64,000 nt of DNA from Herbaspirillum huttiense (GCF_004367745.1 NZ_CP037993.1:5518001-5582000), one strand, 5' to 3'. Positions 19,501 to 29,536 are shown, counted from the first letter of the stretch. Program-made: numbers and translations. The notes: generated from the letters alone by a model not told the origin.

Positions 19501-20070
19501 TCATAGGAAAATTTTCTTCATCGCCTTAGAATATTTGCGGATAACATTTTCTACCTCGCCCTCGTTCATTACCGCGCTGAAAACCTTTTTCCCTCGGTCC
19601 TTGGAGTAAATCAGTATTTCCGCACCCGGGCTCTGAAAAAGGAAGAAGTGCCATCCAGCGTCCCCAATATCTGAATACATCGAAAGCTCTAATCCAAAAG
19701 GGGGGCTTCTTCTTCTTTCGTCAACGATATCAACATAGAGGTCTGTCAGCTGCCCCATTTTTCCACCATCATCTCTCCACCAAAAGCTTGGAAATTCTGG
19801 ATCTGTGGCCGGAAAATAGCCTCGGCTCTGCGTGGCGGTAACGAATAGCTCTTCGGCGTCATAGCCACTCGGGACCTGCGTAACCGTTTGCTGCCCATCG
19901 AAAGATCGATCCAAATCTGCGGCAATCATGTTCAAGGTAAAACTATCTTCGGTCCTCCTGAAGACTGTCTTTCCATTGATAAAGATGTTAAATGGACCGA
20001 AGCAAAAACCATTCGACTCCGAATGAATGTCATACCAAAATGCAAAGGTCGATGTATCGCCGATGATCAT
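19501..20070 (-). CDS. cdiI: Imm42-like immunity protein for the resident CdiA
   Basis: A 189-residue cytoplasmic protein beginning MIIGDTSTFAFWYDI and carrying CFGPFNIFING, DERRRSPPFGLE and GWHFFLF, which fits the Imm42 immunity family. Its ATG follows the cdiA TAA with no spacing, and the ribosome binding site AGGAG lies inside the last codons of cdiA, so it is coupled to the toxin gene. By position it should protect against the present CdiA tip. It is paralogous to the gene at 18780. Confidence 0.8.
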   Translation of the reverse strand: MIIGDTSTFAFWYDIHSESNGFCFGPFNIFINGKTVFRRTEDSFTLNMIAADLDRSFDGQQTVTQVPSGYDAEELFVTATQSRGYFPATDPEFPSFWWRDDGGKMGQLTDLYVDIVDERRRSPPFGLELSMYSDIGDAGWHFFLFQSPGAEILIYSKDRGKKVFSAVMNEGEVENVIRKYSKAMKKIFL

Positions 20071-23000
20071 TTATTTCACTCCTAGCTTTCTTAAGTCGCG
20101 AGACAGGCCCGACTGTCGTAACTCATCTATCGTCAACGGGACCTTCTTGTCTGCAGTACTGCCACTCCAGTGATAAGTACCCGTATTATCGTCAAAGAAT
20201 CGATGGATGTTCCCCTCCTTATCGAGCGTCAACCTTGTTCCTTTGTTGCTCGTTTCTATTGATGAATTAAATAGGTCAAGCGAATTTTGAGGTTCAATTC
20301 CAGCCTTTTTGTAATTGCCTGCACTACCAGTTGTATGTTTAGAATTAGACTTGTAGCGCAACCCATTCCGCGCGATAACTATTTCTGGTACCGGAAGCGC
20401 ACTGCCGCCTTTCGTTGGGGACTTTATAGCCAGAATCCGCTCTCGAAGCGAATTCAACGTGACGACAGCACCCGCAGGATTATCAATCGTCGACGCTAAC
20501 TCAACGAGCATGCGTTCTGTCAGAGATGCATTGGCCCCAAGCGCTTCCAATCTCGGATACTGGGCAATCAAATCATTCTCTTGCTCGGCCAGCTTTTGCC
20601 TGACGTATTCCTTTTGTTCTCCCGTCTTCGCATACAGCATTGCCAGGCCGATGTAGGGATAAGCGCTCTGCCCTGTCCGGATCATGTCTTGGCAACTTAA
20701 GAGAGATGCCGTACTACTGGCGCACGCATTGTCCAACCTTGCATTGAAAGACCGCCGATCTCGTTCGGTCTTCTCCTTCAGTTCATCGAAGCAACTTTCG
20801 CTGGATGAAGCAGAACAGCTACGCATACCCGTCAGGAATTGATTGACGCGTGTACCCAATGCGTTCTGCTCAGTCTCCAATTGAGCAGAGACTACGGAAG
20901 CAGGAACATCTTCCCGTCCCGATAACTTTGCGATGCCAGCCACAATGCTGGCGACCAGATTCTTCCGCACCTCCTTTTCTTCACTACTGAGACTGTCAGT
21001 CGAACCTAACAAGTTATTGAGCACAGTCCCGGCCGACGCCCCCAGCGCACCCGATCCGCAACTAGCATCTTTAGCCACAGCGCCCGCACACCCGACAATC
21101 CCATGCAGTGCTGCGCGTGCTGCATCGTTATCCAGGCTATCGGCAATCTTTTTGACCTGCGCTGCACCCACTCCCTGCAAATAGTTGACAGTGGCTGCCT
21201 GCATGACTTGAGCCGAAGAACCGCTGAGTTTTCCGGACAGTGCCGCCGCGATGGAAGTGATGAGCAGTCGATTGCCACTACCAGGGGACCACTGATCCGC
21301 AGCGAAGTATTGGTCGGTCAGACTACGTAATTTCGCTTCATTTCTCTGCTCCTCCGGCTTTGCACGCTCGTCGGCAATGGCTTCATCCAACTTGCGCTTG
21401 GCCTCATCCGCCTCCTTCGCCCGGTTGTTCAGGAAGCTCCCCAACTCCCGCGTAAAGGCCCCCGCAATGGCCGTCCGATTCTCGATCTCCTCCTTGTCGA
21501 AGATCGGCTTGAGCGCATTGCTTCCCTCCTTGCTGCTGCTCACCTCCCGATTCACCGAAGCCACCGTCTGCTCTGCCGTCTTGCCCGTCAGCGCCTGCTG
21601 CTGCTTCTCATCGGTGATCCTGATGACGCCGCCGCTGATTCCGCTGCGGGTCGTGCTTGTTGCAGTTTCACTGGCACCAACGACCAGCGGTGGCAGCGCA
21701 GACAGACCGCCATCCTTGCCCGTGCTGTAGCCGCCACTGATGCCGACGCTCTGCGCTTCATAACTCGCGCGATTCTCGATATCACTCCGGGTCAGTGTTT
21801 TGGTAGTTACCCGGTTCTTGTTCTCTGCCACGGCCTGCTCGCTGCTGGCGATCACGGCCCCCTTCAGATCCGTATTGCCGCGCACATTGACCTGGAAGCC
21901 CCCCTCACCGGCCTTGACCCCTGACTGCTCGATGACGCTGGCATAGTCACTGTTGACCTTCGACTGGCTGTAGCTGGCGCTGCCGCCCATCTTCCCCATG
22001 CCCACCGAGACACTGCCGCCCAGGCTTTGCTGGCGGCTCTGGTAAGTGCTGGTGTCCTGCTGGCTGGCGATATTGAGGTTGCCCTTGCCGTTGGTGCCCA
22101 CGTCAAGTTCCACCTGCCGGGCCCGCAAGACCGCACCGCTGATGGTCGTATCGCCGCCCGAGGCGACACTGAGCTTGTTACCTGCATCGACGTGAGAATT
22201 GACCTGCCTGACCTCTTCGCCATCGCCTTTGCCGCGATTGCCGGAGGCGCTTGCCGTGAAGAGCAAGCCGTCAGTCCCAATGGAGAAACCGACCGATCCC
22301 GACGCACCGCTGTTGCGGCTGTGTTGCGCCGATGTCTCCTGCGCTGCCATCAGCCGGACCTCATTGGCGGCCTTCAGCGTACCGTCCACGCCCGCCTTGA
22401 TGTCACTGCCCTGGACGAGGATGTTGCCGTCACCCCCCTCGCCATTGGCAGTGATGGCGACGCTTCCGCCTGCCGATACGCTTGAACCGCGCACCGTCTT
22501 GTGGGTCTGCTCCGATCTGCCTTGGCTGCTGCTCGCGCCCAGGCTGAAGGCCAGGTTGATGCCGCCGGCCTTGTCGGCGGCATTGGCATCGCGGGCCGGC
22601 GTCTTCCCGGTGGCGGGATCCGTCGGTCCCGTCGCAATCTGATTCGGCTTGTCATTGATCGTCTTGCCCTGGCCCGCGATGACGGCGTCCGCCGCATTGG
22701 ATGCCGCCAATCCTGCTGTCGCTGCGGCCAGGGCTTGCGTGCGCCGGTCCCTTGTCTTGCTGGCTGCCTCCGCCATCTGCTGCACCGTCTGCACCGCCGA
22801 CAACACAGGACTGGTTACCGCCACCGTCACCCCTTGCTGGCGGAACTTGTCCTCGGTCACGGTGTGGCTGCTCTGCTGGGCAGCAAGAATGCTGACCGTC
22901 CGGGCCACGATGTCGATATCGCCACCCGGTGCCAGCACATCACTGCCCACCTGCGTATAGCGATTGCCCGCCACGATGCTGACATCGCCTGCCACGCTCC

Positions 23001-26000
23001 CTACCGTGGAAGCAGAGGCCGTCTGTGACTGCCCATCCACATCACGGCTCTGCATGCGGCTGCCCACCGTCACGCCGATGCCCGCCCCCATCACGCCACT
23101 GGTGGTCTCCTGCCGGAAGTTGCGCTGGCTGCTGCTCTCGCTTGCGGCAACAATGTTCACGTCATGGCCAGCCACAATGGTCGTGCCCTGCGTCGAAACG
23201 ATCTGGCTACCTTTGACATTCATATCGTTGCCCGAGCGCACCAGCACCGTCTCGCCGGAGAAGGTACTGCCGGCCTCGCGGCTGGTGCTGCTGGCGTCAT
23301 CGGTGCGCACTGTCCTGGCCGTCAGGATCCCGCTGCTGCTGCGCTGCCCCTGATCACGTGCGCTGGCCGAGACGTTGGCGGTGCCGATGTGGATGTCACG
23401 CCCGGCCTCGACTTGCAGCGCGTTCTCCGCCACCACCTGCGCGCCCTTGCTCGTCACATCCTGACCCGCCTGGATGCGGATGCTGTTGCCGCTGACCTGT
23501 GTGGCGACCTCCTTGCTGCCGGTCACCACAGCGCGATTGATGCCGACCTCGCTGGTGCCGTGTGCACCATTGGCACGGTCCACCAGATTCGGACCGGTCA
23601 GCCTGCTGACCCAGTTGCTGCCGCCCTTGTCATCGGCCCAACGGATCTCCTGCCGGAAATATTCCTGCACGACACCAAGACGCACATCCCGGCCCGCCGC
23701 CAACACGGCGTCACCCGAGGCGGCAATGACGGCCGCATCGGCCTGCAGGTCGCGGCCAGCAAGCAGCACCACGTCCTTGCCACTCACGCTGGCCACCTGA
23801 TCGATATTGCGTCCCGTGGTGATGGCATTGGCAGTCGTGACGCTGGTACTGCGAAGCACGACATCCCGGCCCGCACTCAGCACCAGCTTGTCGTTGGCAT
23901 CGATGACGCCGCCGGCATTCTCGATATCGCTCTGCGCCAGGAGGCGGACCGAGCCGCCCTCGATGCGCCCGCCGAGATTGCGGACGTTGTCCGCGCGCAG
24001 CGTCACCCCCGTTCGTGCGGCGATGGTGCCGCCGCGATTGAGGATGTCCTGCACCGTCTGGAAGGCGACTTCATTGCCGGCGATCAGGGTCTGGCGACCA
24101 CTCACCCGCAGGCTCGACGGCTGCAGATAGACCTGCGGCACCAGCACTTCCTGCTCACGGCCATCGGCCAGCGTCACCCTCCGCTGTACCAGCCAGACGA
24201 TGTCCGTTTTAAGCTGGGCGATCTGTGCTTCGGAGAGTGCGATACCCAACGCATAGCGCTGGACCTGCGCCTGCTGCAGCCCGGCTTGCATCAGCGCCAG
24301 GTATTGCGCCTCGTTGTTGCTGAAGCCGTTCAGATAGCGCTGGCCGGTGGCTTCCTGGATCTGCCGCTGGATCAGCTGTTGTTCGTAGAAGCCATCGCCG
24401 AAACGCTGGTACCCCGGCGCAGGCCCGAAGCGGTCCTGATACGCACGCACCAAGAAGTCGGACGACAACCAGTTGCGCTGGCCGATGAACCGCGGATCGG
24501 TCCGCACCAGGGGTGCGGCCACGCTGCTCTGATTGACCTGGTACAAGGCATTGGCCGGCAGGCTCACGTCGACGGCGGGAGCACGCAGGTCAGCCGTCTT
24601 GCCCGCATCCGGCAGCGCTTGGGCGGGAACGGTGGCGGGTGTGCGAGGAGTACGCTCGCGCGTGCTGCCTGCCTCGTGCGTGGCGCTCACATCAAGTGGG
24701 AATTGTGTTTCTATCGTTTGAGAGGCGTAGGGTGCGCTCTCATAACGACGCTCATCGGCCTTGAGCCAATGTTTCCTGATGAAGGTCTTCTCTGCCGTGC
24801 CGGTGGAGGTGACCGTCTGCCTGCCCATGGGGCCGGTGTTGTTGATGGCCGTGCCATTGATGGCATCTCCGGCCAGCAGGCCACCGGCGATGAACTGGCT
24901 GGCGTAGTTGTTGACCACACCGGCGGCCAGGGTCATCGCACCACCGGAGGTGATCATGCCGGGGGCGCTGCGGGTCACGGTGGTGCGCTGGATCTGCTCG
25001 GTGCCGTCGTAGATGATCCACTGGCCGTGCAAGCGCCGCTGGTAGTCTTTCCGAAAGGCTTGCAGGGCTTCATCGAGCTCCACATAGGATTTTACGAAGG
25101 CGGTGCGTGCCTCCTTCCATGCCTGCCAGGCCAACAAGGTCCGATACTGTTCCTGCAGATGTTCAGAGAGATCCTTGGCCTCGGGAAAAGTCCAATACAG
25201 AGGCTTTTTCGGTTCAGGTGCCAATGGGGCCGGTCTCGCGATACCGAAGCGCTCCCAGATAGGGTCCTCCGGCGTATAGAAAAATACTTCCGGCACCTCG
25301 GGAACGCTGCCACTCTCAGTCCAGGTCTCGGGCTCGGGTTTTTGATAGGCGGCATGCTTGTAGTCAGAGGCCGCTCCGAATTTTTCGAAGGGATACTTCG
25401 CTGAAGCAAGCAGCAATCGGAAATTGTCTTCATCGCCCATCGCACGCCAGTTCTCGGGGGCGATGATCTGGCCATTGTCTTTATGGATGATCCTGGCTTC
25501 GTCAGAGGAAATGAAGTCCGGTGAGCCATCCAGCCGATAGCGGATGACCCTGCGTCCCGGCTTGCTCTCTTCGGCGATCTCGAAATGCGCATTCCGGTTG
25601 TTGATCGCATCGGCAGCAATGGTGAGTGCACCATCAGCATTGACGGTCGCGCTGGTGTTGTTGACCTCGCGAGCACGTCCGGTCGCGCGATGGTCGCTGC
25701 CGATGGCACCGCCAATGGACATGTCGCCGACTGAATACAGCAGCGCCTGCTCGCTGTTGTAGAGCAAGCCGGTGCCGATATCCAGACGCTCACGTGCCGC
25801 GATGACGGGCGCCCTTTGTACGCCATCGATGATTTCTGGTGCGTTGTGCAGCACATCTGCAGCAAGCGCGACGCGGTCACCGTAGATGCGCCCGGCACCG
25901 AGGTTGTAGAGCGTGCCAGCCTGAATGCGCGTGGTGACGCCATCGACCAGGCCGCGGTTGATGAAGTCCTGGCTCGCACCGGCAGACAGCGAGACATCGC

Positions 26001-29000
26001 CGCCCAGTATCGAAGCACCCGCATGATTCTGGAATCCCGTGGCAGTCACGCGCAACGCTGCACCTGCGGCCAGCGTGCCGTAGTTGCTGAAGCGGCCGCC
26101 GGTGCGCAGATCGAGATCGCCACCGGCAACGGTTTCCCCGTACTGCTCCAGATCGGTGGCCACATCGATACGCAGATTCCTGTGACTCAACAGCAAGCCC
26201 TTGCCGATCAGGGAGTGCGATGTGAGACTGAGGTCGCCGCCTGCGAGGATGCGTCCGCCCTCGTTGTCGATCACCAGCCTGGGGGTGCTGGCCAGGTCAT
26301 TGACTGACAGCGTGCCTTGCGAAGACAGGAGTCCGCCGCGATTGTCCACGCTGTCGCTGGCGGCGATCTGCAATGACTGGCCGGTGCGGATGGCACCGTT
26401 GTTGTTGTAGAGCGCGCCCGTGGTAACACTTACGCTGCGGCCTTCGATGCCCTGATCCTTGCCCTGGGTGTCGTCGTTGCGCAGGCTCTGGCTCTGCAGC
26501 GTTATGTCTTCGTCGGAACGCATCAGGCCACGGCGGTTATCCATGTCGCCTGCTGACACCTCCACTCGCATCGCGCCCTTCGACTGCAACTGCCCGCCGC
26601 GATTGTCCACGCTGCCGGCCTCGATGCGCAGCCCACCACCAGTGGCGATATCGCCACCCTGATTGTCGAGGGTGCTCACTTGAAGACGGGCTTCGCCACC
26701 TGCCACCACAACACCCGCGCCATTGCCCAGCGCGCCGGCCTTGATGTGCAGAGCCGTGCCGGCACGCACACCTTGATCCTTGCCCGAATGCTGGTTGTAC
26801 AGTGCCTGGCCGTGGGTATCGAGGTCGAGGCTCTTGAGGGCCTGCAACAATCCGCCCTCATTGTTGACTTCACCGCTGGAGAGCGTCAGCTTGCCCCGGG
26901 CAGCGATACTGCCGGCACGATTGTCGAGCTCTGCGCTCTCTGCCTTCAGGTCTTGCCGCGCAAAGAGTACGCCGCGCTGATTGTTGAAACGCCGGTTGCG
27001 CGCATCAATCACCACCTCGCCGCCGCCCAGCGTGCCGTCGCTGTTGTCGATGCCAGTGGCCGTGATCTCCAGCCGGGTGTCGGCGAGGATCTTTCCTTGG
27101 TTACGGGTCTTTCCGTCTGTCGTCAGTTCGAGAGAACTCTCGGCCGAACGGATCCTGCCCCGGTTCTCCAGCGTGGCCGCATTGACGGTGAGCGTATCGT
27201 TGGCGCCGATCTCTCCGGTGTTGCTCAAGCCCTGCTGCAGCGAGAGCTTCATGGTGCCCTCGGCGGTGAACGTCCCGCTGTTGTTCAGGGCCGCCGCCTT
27301 CAATGAGACGGATGTCTTGGCCTCAACAGTACCGCTGTTGGTGATGCTTTCTCGTGTTTGTATGTCGACACTCTTGGCCAGCGAATAGAGTGCTCCGCCA
27401 TTGACCAGAGAGGCCGTCCGGAAATCCACCGTGCCGTCTGCGCCAATCTTGCCGCTGTTGAGTGCAGCACCACCGATACGCATCAGCAAGCTACCGTGCG
27501 AGAACAGCTTGCCGCTGTTGTCCAGTGCATCGGCATCGATCTGGAGGGTGCTGCCGGCACCGACGTTTTTTTCGTTGGTGAATTTGCCGGTCACTTTCAG
27601 GGCGAGCAATTGGACTGCACTGAGCGTGCCGCGATTGTCGAGGGTAGCAGCCTTGAAGTCGGCACCGGCCCTGCTACCCATGGTGCCAGCATTGGTGAGG
27701 GCGGCGCTTGCGCTGGCGTTGAGTGCCGCTTCCCCGATGAAGCGCCCCTGGTTTTCAATCGCTACCGCCTCGGCATCGAGTGTCCGTTTTGCTTCGATGC
27801 TGCCGCTGTTGAAGAGCCGTCCTGCTACCTGCAACTGGACCGATTCCCGTGCGGAATAAATATCTCCCCGATTGGTCAGGGTCGTGGCGCGTAGCTCAAG
27901 CCGGGCATTGCTGCCGATCTTGCCGCTGTTGTCCAGCATGTTGCGCATACGCAGTGCGAGCGTGGCGGGGGTGAGCACGCTGCCGGTGTTCTCCAGCGTG
28001 ACCGCAGCAAGCGTAACGCCGGTATCCCCTAGCAGGCTGCCTGCATTGCGTATCGAACCACTACTCTGCACGCGGGTGTCGCCTGTGCTCCCGATGCGTC
28101 CCGTGCCGGTGTTCTCCAGTGTCCCGACTTCAAGGAGGGTGCTGTCCCTGGCGCCCAAGCTACCCTGGTTGATGAGCGCTCCGGTGGTGCGTATCTGGAG
28201 CTGCCGGCTGGCGTCAAGCGTGCCGGCATTGTCCAGTGCAGTGGCGTGGATGCGCAGCGTGCTTTCGGAGCCCATCGTGCCGCTGCCGGCGTTGCTCACC
28301 GCTCCGGCGGCAGCGATCACGGTGTCGCCCCGTGCGGCCAGCGTCCCGGTGTTTTCCAAGCGGCCGGCTGCCGTCACGACCAGCTGTCCTTCAGTGGCCG
28401 TGAGCGTGCCGCCGTTGTGCACGCCTACGCCGTGTTCGGTAGCACTCAAGTAGATGTGGCCGGCATACATGCCGCCGAGCGCTGCCACATCGATGGCGCG
28501 CACCGGCGCACCATCGGTGGCGCTCTGGTCCGGCGTGACCTGCGCGTGATCAGCACTGACCGTATTGAGCCCGGTGGTGAGCCGGATCTGTTTGGCCCGC
28601 AGCTCCGCATGTACGCGCACTGCACGGGCGATGACGTCGGCATACGCGGTGTCATTGGCTTGCAGGCCCAGCCCCTCAAAGCTGATCACGCCGCTGTTGA
28701 CGCGATAGCTTTCCAGATTGCCCTGCCGGATGACGGGCGTGCCGGTGGTCATGGTGGCGCGTTGGGCGTTGATGAAACCGCAGCCCGCGCAGGTGATGCC
28801 GGCAGGGTTGGCGATGATCACCTGCGCCGGGTTGCCTGCCACCTCGATGAAGCCGCGCAGGTAGCTGGGGTCCGTTGCGTTGACCTGGTTGACGATGACC
28901 TGCGCGCCACCTGCGGGCATCCACGGATTGCCGGCGATGTAGCCGGCCAGTTCGGACTTGCTGGAGCCACCCGCGTTGTTGAGGATGACTCCCCGTCCAT

Positions 29001-29337
29001 CCACATCGAAGCGCCGGTAGCTGTTGACCGAAAGCCCCTTGGCGTTGGGCTGCCGGATGTTCACCACGGGCACGCCGTTGGCGGCCTTGAGCACCATCGG
29101 CTGCTCTTCGCGCGGCGCGTTGCGGTCTACCAGGATCTGCGCATGTGCCACGCTTTGCCACGTCAGTGCCAGGGCCAAGACCAGCGTGCAGAACTTCCAC
29201 GATGCCGGTGCCACCACACCGGCAGCCCCGCATGCCATCGGTGACCTCTGGCCGCTGGTGGTCGAGGCGGTTTCCGCGACCGCCATCAGCATGCCGCGAT
29301 GACGGTTGAAGACCAACTGATAGCACTGACGGTTCAT
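20071..29337 (-). CDS. cdiA: CdiA-type two-partner secretion exoprotein with C-terminal toxin
   Basis: A 3,088-residue filamentous haemagglutinin-like protein. It opens with the extended signal peptide region (MNRQCYQLVFNRHRGMLMAV) and a signal sequence ending AHAQ near residue 68. The TPS secretion domain follows (NPAGITCAGCGFINAQRAT), then long arrays of ~20-residue beta-helix repeats to about 1350, a proline/aromatic-rich non-repeat segment (about 1290-1550) in the place of a receptor-binding region, more haemagglutinin repeats, and a pretoxin region with ETEQNALG, a degenerate VENN motif. The last ~109 residues differ from the orphan module and hold KHTTG, HRFF and YHWSGST; I cannot assign their activity. 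The divergent TpsB at 29537 should export it, and the immunity gene at 19501 abuts its stop. Confidence 0.93.
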   Translation of the reverse strand: MNRQCYQLVFNRHRGMLMAVAETASTTSGQRSPMACGAAGVVAPASWKFCTLVLALALTWQSVAHAQILVDRNAPREEQPMVLKAANGVPVVNIRQPNAKGLSVNSYRRFDVDGRGVILNNAGGSSKSELAGYIAGNPWMPAGGAQVIVNQVNATDPSYLRGFIEVAGNPAQVIIANPAGITCAGCGFINAQRATMTTGTPVIRQGNLESYRVNSGVISFEGLGLQANDTAYADVIARAVRVHAELRAKQIRLTTGLNTVSADHAQVTPDQSATDGAPVRAIDVAALGGMYAGHIYLSATEHGVGVHNGGTLTATEGQLVVTAAGRLENTGTLAARGDTVIAAAGAVSNAGSGTMGSESTLRIHATALDNAGTLDASRQLQIRTTGALINQGSLGARDSTLLEVGTLENTGTGRIGSTGDTRVQSSGSIRNAGSLLGDTGVTLAAVTLENTGSVLTPATLALRMRNMLDNSGKIGSNARLELRATTLTNRGDIYSARESVQLQVAGRLFNSGSIEAKRTLDAEAVAIENQGRFIGEAALNASASAALTNAGTMGSRAGADFKAATLDNRGTLSAVQLLALKVTGKFTNEKNVGAGSTLQIDADALDNSGKLFSHGSLLMRIGGAALNSGKIGADGTVDFRTASLVNGGALYSLAKSVDIQTRESITNSGTVEAKTSVSLKAAALNNSGTFTAEGTMKLSLQQGLSNTGEIGANDTLTVNAATLENRGRIRSAESSLELTTDGKTRNQGKILADTRLEITATGIDNSDGTLGGGEVVIDARNRRFNNQRGVLFARQDLKAESAELDNRAGSIAARGKLTLSSGEVNNEGGLLQALKSLDLDTHGQALYNQHSGKDQGVRAGTALHIKAGALGNGAGVVVAGGEARLQVSTLDNQGGDIATGGGLRIEAGSVDNRGGQLQSKGAMRVEVSAGDMDNRRGLMRSDEDITLQSQSLRNDDTQGKDQGIEGRSVSVTTGALYNNNGAIRTGQSLQIAASDSVDNRGGLLSSQGTLSVNDLASTPRLVIDNEGGRILAGGDLSLTSHSLIGKGLLLSHRNLRIDVATDLEQYGETVAGGDLDLRTGGRFSNYGTLAAGAALRVTATGFQNHAGASILGGDVSLSAGASQDFINRGLVDGVTTRIQAGTLYNLGAGRIYGDRVALAADVLHNAPEIIDGVQRAPVIAARERLDIGTGLLYNSEQALLYSVGDMSIGGAIGSDHRATGRAREVNNTSATVNADGALTIAADAINNRNAHFEIAEESKPGRRVIRYRLDGSPDFISSDEARIIHKDNGQIIAPENWRAMGDEDNFRLLLASAKYPFEKFGAASDYKHAAYQKPEPETWTESGSVPEVPEVFFYTPEDPIWERFGIARPAPLAPEPKKPLYWTFPEAKDLSEHLQEQYRTLLAWQAWKEARTAFVKSYVELDEALQAFRKDYQRRLHGQWIIYDGTEQIQRTTVTRSAPGMITSGGAMTLAAGVVNNYASQFIAGGLLAGDAINGTAINNTGPMGRQTVTSTGTAEKTFIRKHWLKADERRYESAPYASQTIETQFPLDVSATHEAGSTRERTPRTPATVPAQALPDAGKTADLRAPAVDVSLPANALYQVNQSSVAAPLVRTDPRFIGQRNWLSSDFLVRAYQDRFGPAPGYQRFGDGFYEQQLIQRQIQEATGQRYLNGFSNNEAQYLALMQAGLQQAQVQRYALGIALSEAQIAQLKTDIVWLVQRRVTLADGREQEVLVPQVYLQPSSLRVSGRQTLIAGNEVAFQTVQDILNRGGTIAARTGVTLRADNVRNLGGRIEGGSVRLLAQSDIENAGGVIDANDKLVLSAGRDVVLRSTSVTTANAITTGRNIDQVASVSGKDVVLLAGRDLQADAAVIAASGDAVLAAGRDVRLGVVQEYFRQEIRWADDKGGSNWVSRLTGPNLVDRANGAHGTSEVGINRAVVTGSKEVATQVSGNSIRIQAGQDVTSKGAQVVAENALQVEAGRDIHIGTANVSASARDQGQRSSSGILTARTVRTDDASSTSREAGSTFSGETVLVRSGNDMNVKGSQIVSTQGTTIVAGHDVNIVAASESSSQRNFRQETTSGVMGAGIGVTVGSRMQSRDVDGQSQTASASTVGSVAGDVSIVAGNRYTQVGSDVLAPGGDIDIVARTVSILAAQQSSHTVTEDKFRQQGVTVAVTSPVLSAVQTVQQMAEAASKTRDRRTQALAAATAGLAASNAADAVIAGQGKTINDKPNQIATGPTDPATGKTPARDANAADKAGGINLAFSLGASSSQGRSEQTHKTVRGSSVSAGGSVAITANGEGGDGNILVQGSDIKAGVDGTLKAANEVRLMAAQETSAQHSRNSGASGSVGFSIGTDGLLFTASASGNRGKGDGEEVRQVNSHVDAGNKLSVASGGDTTISGAVLRARQVELDVGTNGKGNLNIASQQDTSTYQSRQQSLGGSVSVGMGKMGGSASYSQSKVNSDYASVIEQSGVKAGEGGFQVNVRGNTDLKGAVIASSEQAVAENKNRVTTKTLTRSDIENRASYEAQSVGISGGYSTGKDGGLSALPPLVVGASETATSTTRSGISGGVIRITDEKQQQALTGKTAEQTVASVNREVSSSKEGSNALKPIFDKEEIENRTAIAGAFTRELGSFLNNRAKEADEAKRKLDEAIADERAKPEEQRNEAKLRSLTDQYFAADQWSPGSGNRLLITSIAAALSGKLSGSSAQVMQAATVNYLQGVGAAQVKKIADSLDNDAARAALHGIVGCAGAVAKDASCGSGALGASAGTVLNNLLGSTDSLSSEEKEVRKNLVASIVAGIAKLSGREDVPASVVSAQLETEQNALGTRVNQFLTGMRSCSASSSESCFDELKEKTERDRRSFNARLDNACASSTASLLSCQDMIRTGQSAYPYIGLAMLYAKTGEQKEYVRQKLAEQENDLIAQYPRLEALGANASLTERMLVELASTIDNPAGAVVTLNSLRERILAIKSPTKGGSALPVPEIVIARNGLRYKSNSKHTTGSAGNYKKAGIEPQNSLDLFNSSIETSNKGTRLTLDKEGNIHRFFDDNTGTYHWSGSTADKKVPLTIDELRQSGLSRDLRKLGVK
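21383..21638. repeat. 256-bp near-identical repeat, cdiA copy
   Basis: This segment of cdiA codes for residues ~2567-2652, just before the pretoxin region. It is matched at about 98% by eye at 18481-18736. Recombination between the two copies would remove 2,902 bp and join CdiA to the orphan toxin in frame. Confidence 0.93.
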
Positions 29338-29536
29338 GGATCGCCCCTTTTGCGAGATCGACCCGGACCGGATGCCTCATCGATTCGAGGCGCAGTCTAT
29401 TTTTTTAGAGCGGATTAAAAAATCAGAAAAGTCTGATTTATGTGCAGACGATAAAAAGAGAAATTGCGATCTCCCAAATTGTTGAGTGATCGCGACACGC
29501 GTGCCCGGTGTTGTTTTGCTCGCTGACCATTTCCTT
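29338..29536. promoter_or_regulatory. Divergent control region between cdiA and the TpsB gene
   Basis: This AT-rich 199-base gap must hold the promoters of both partners. It contains a perfect dyad AATCAGA-AAAG-TCTGATT at 29421-29438 (7-bp arms, 4-nt centre), which could be an operator or a short hairpin in a leader. For cdiA an AGGGG site lies just before the ATG. I could not place -35/-10 boxes with confidence. Confidence 0.6.

Noticed and set aside
23164..25404. A 746-codon frame antisense to cdiA
   Set aside because: Its product is His/Asp/Leu-rich without known motifs, as expected opposite to a repeat-rich GC-biased gene; cdiA is certain from its TPS domain and signal peptide.
21800..28700. 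Short periodic repeats that could suggest a CRISPR array
   Set aside because: The periodicity codes for beta-helix repeats of the exoprotein; unit length and sequence vary and there are no constant repeats with unique spacers.
17196..29337. Transposon or insertion sequence as the cause of the duplicated CdiA tail
   Set aside because: No transposase, terminal inverted repeats or target duplications are visible; homologous recombination between the 256-bp copies explains the structure.
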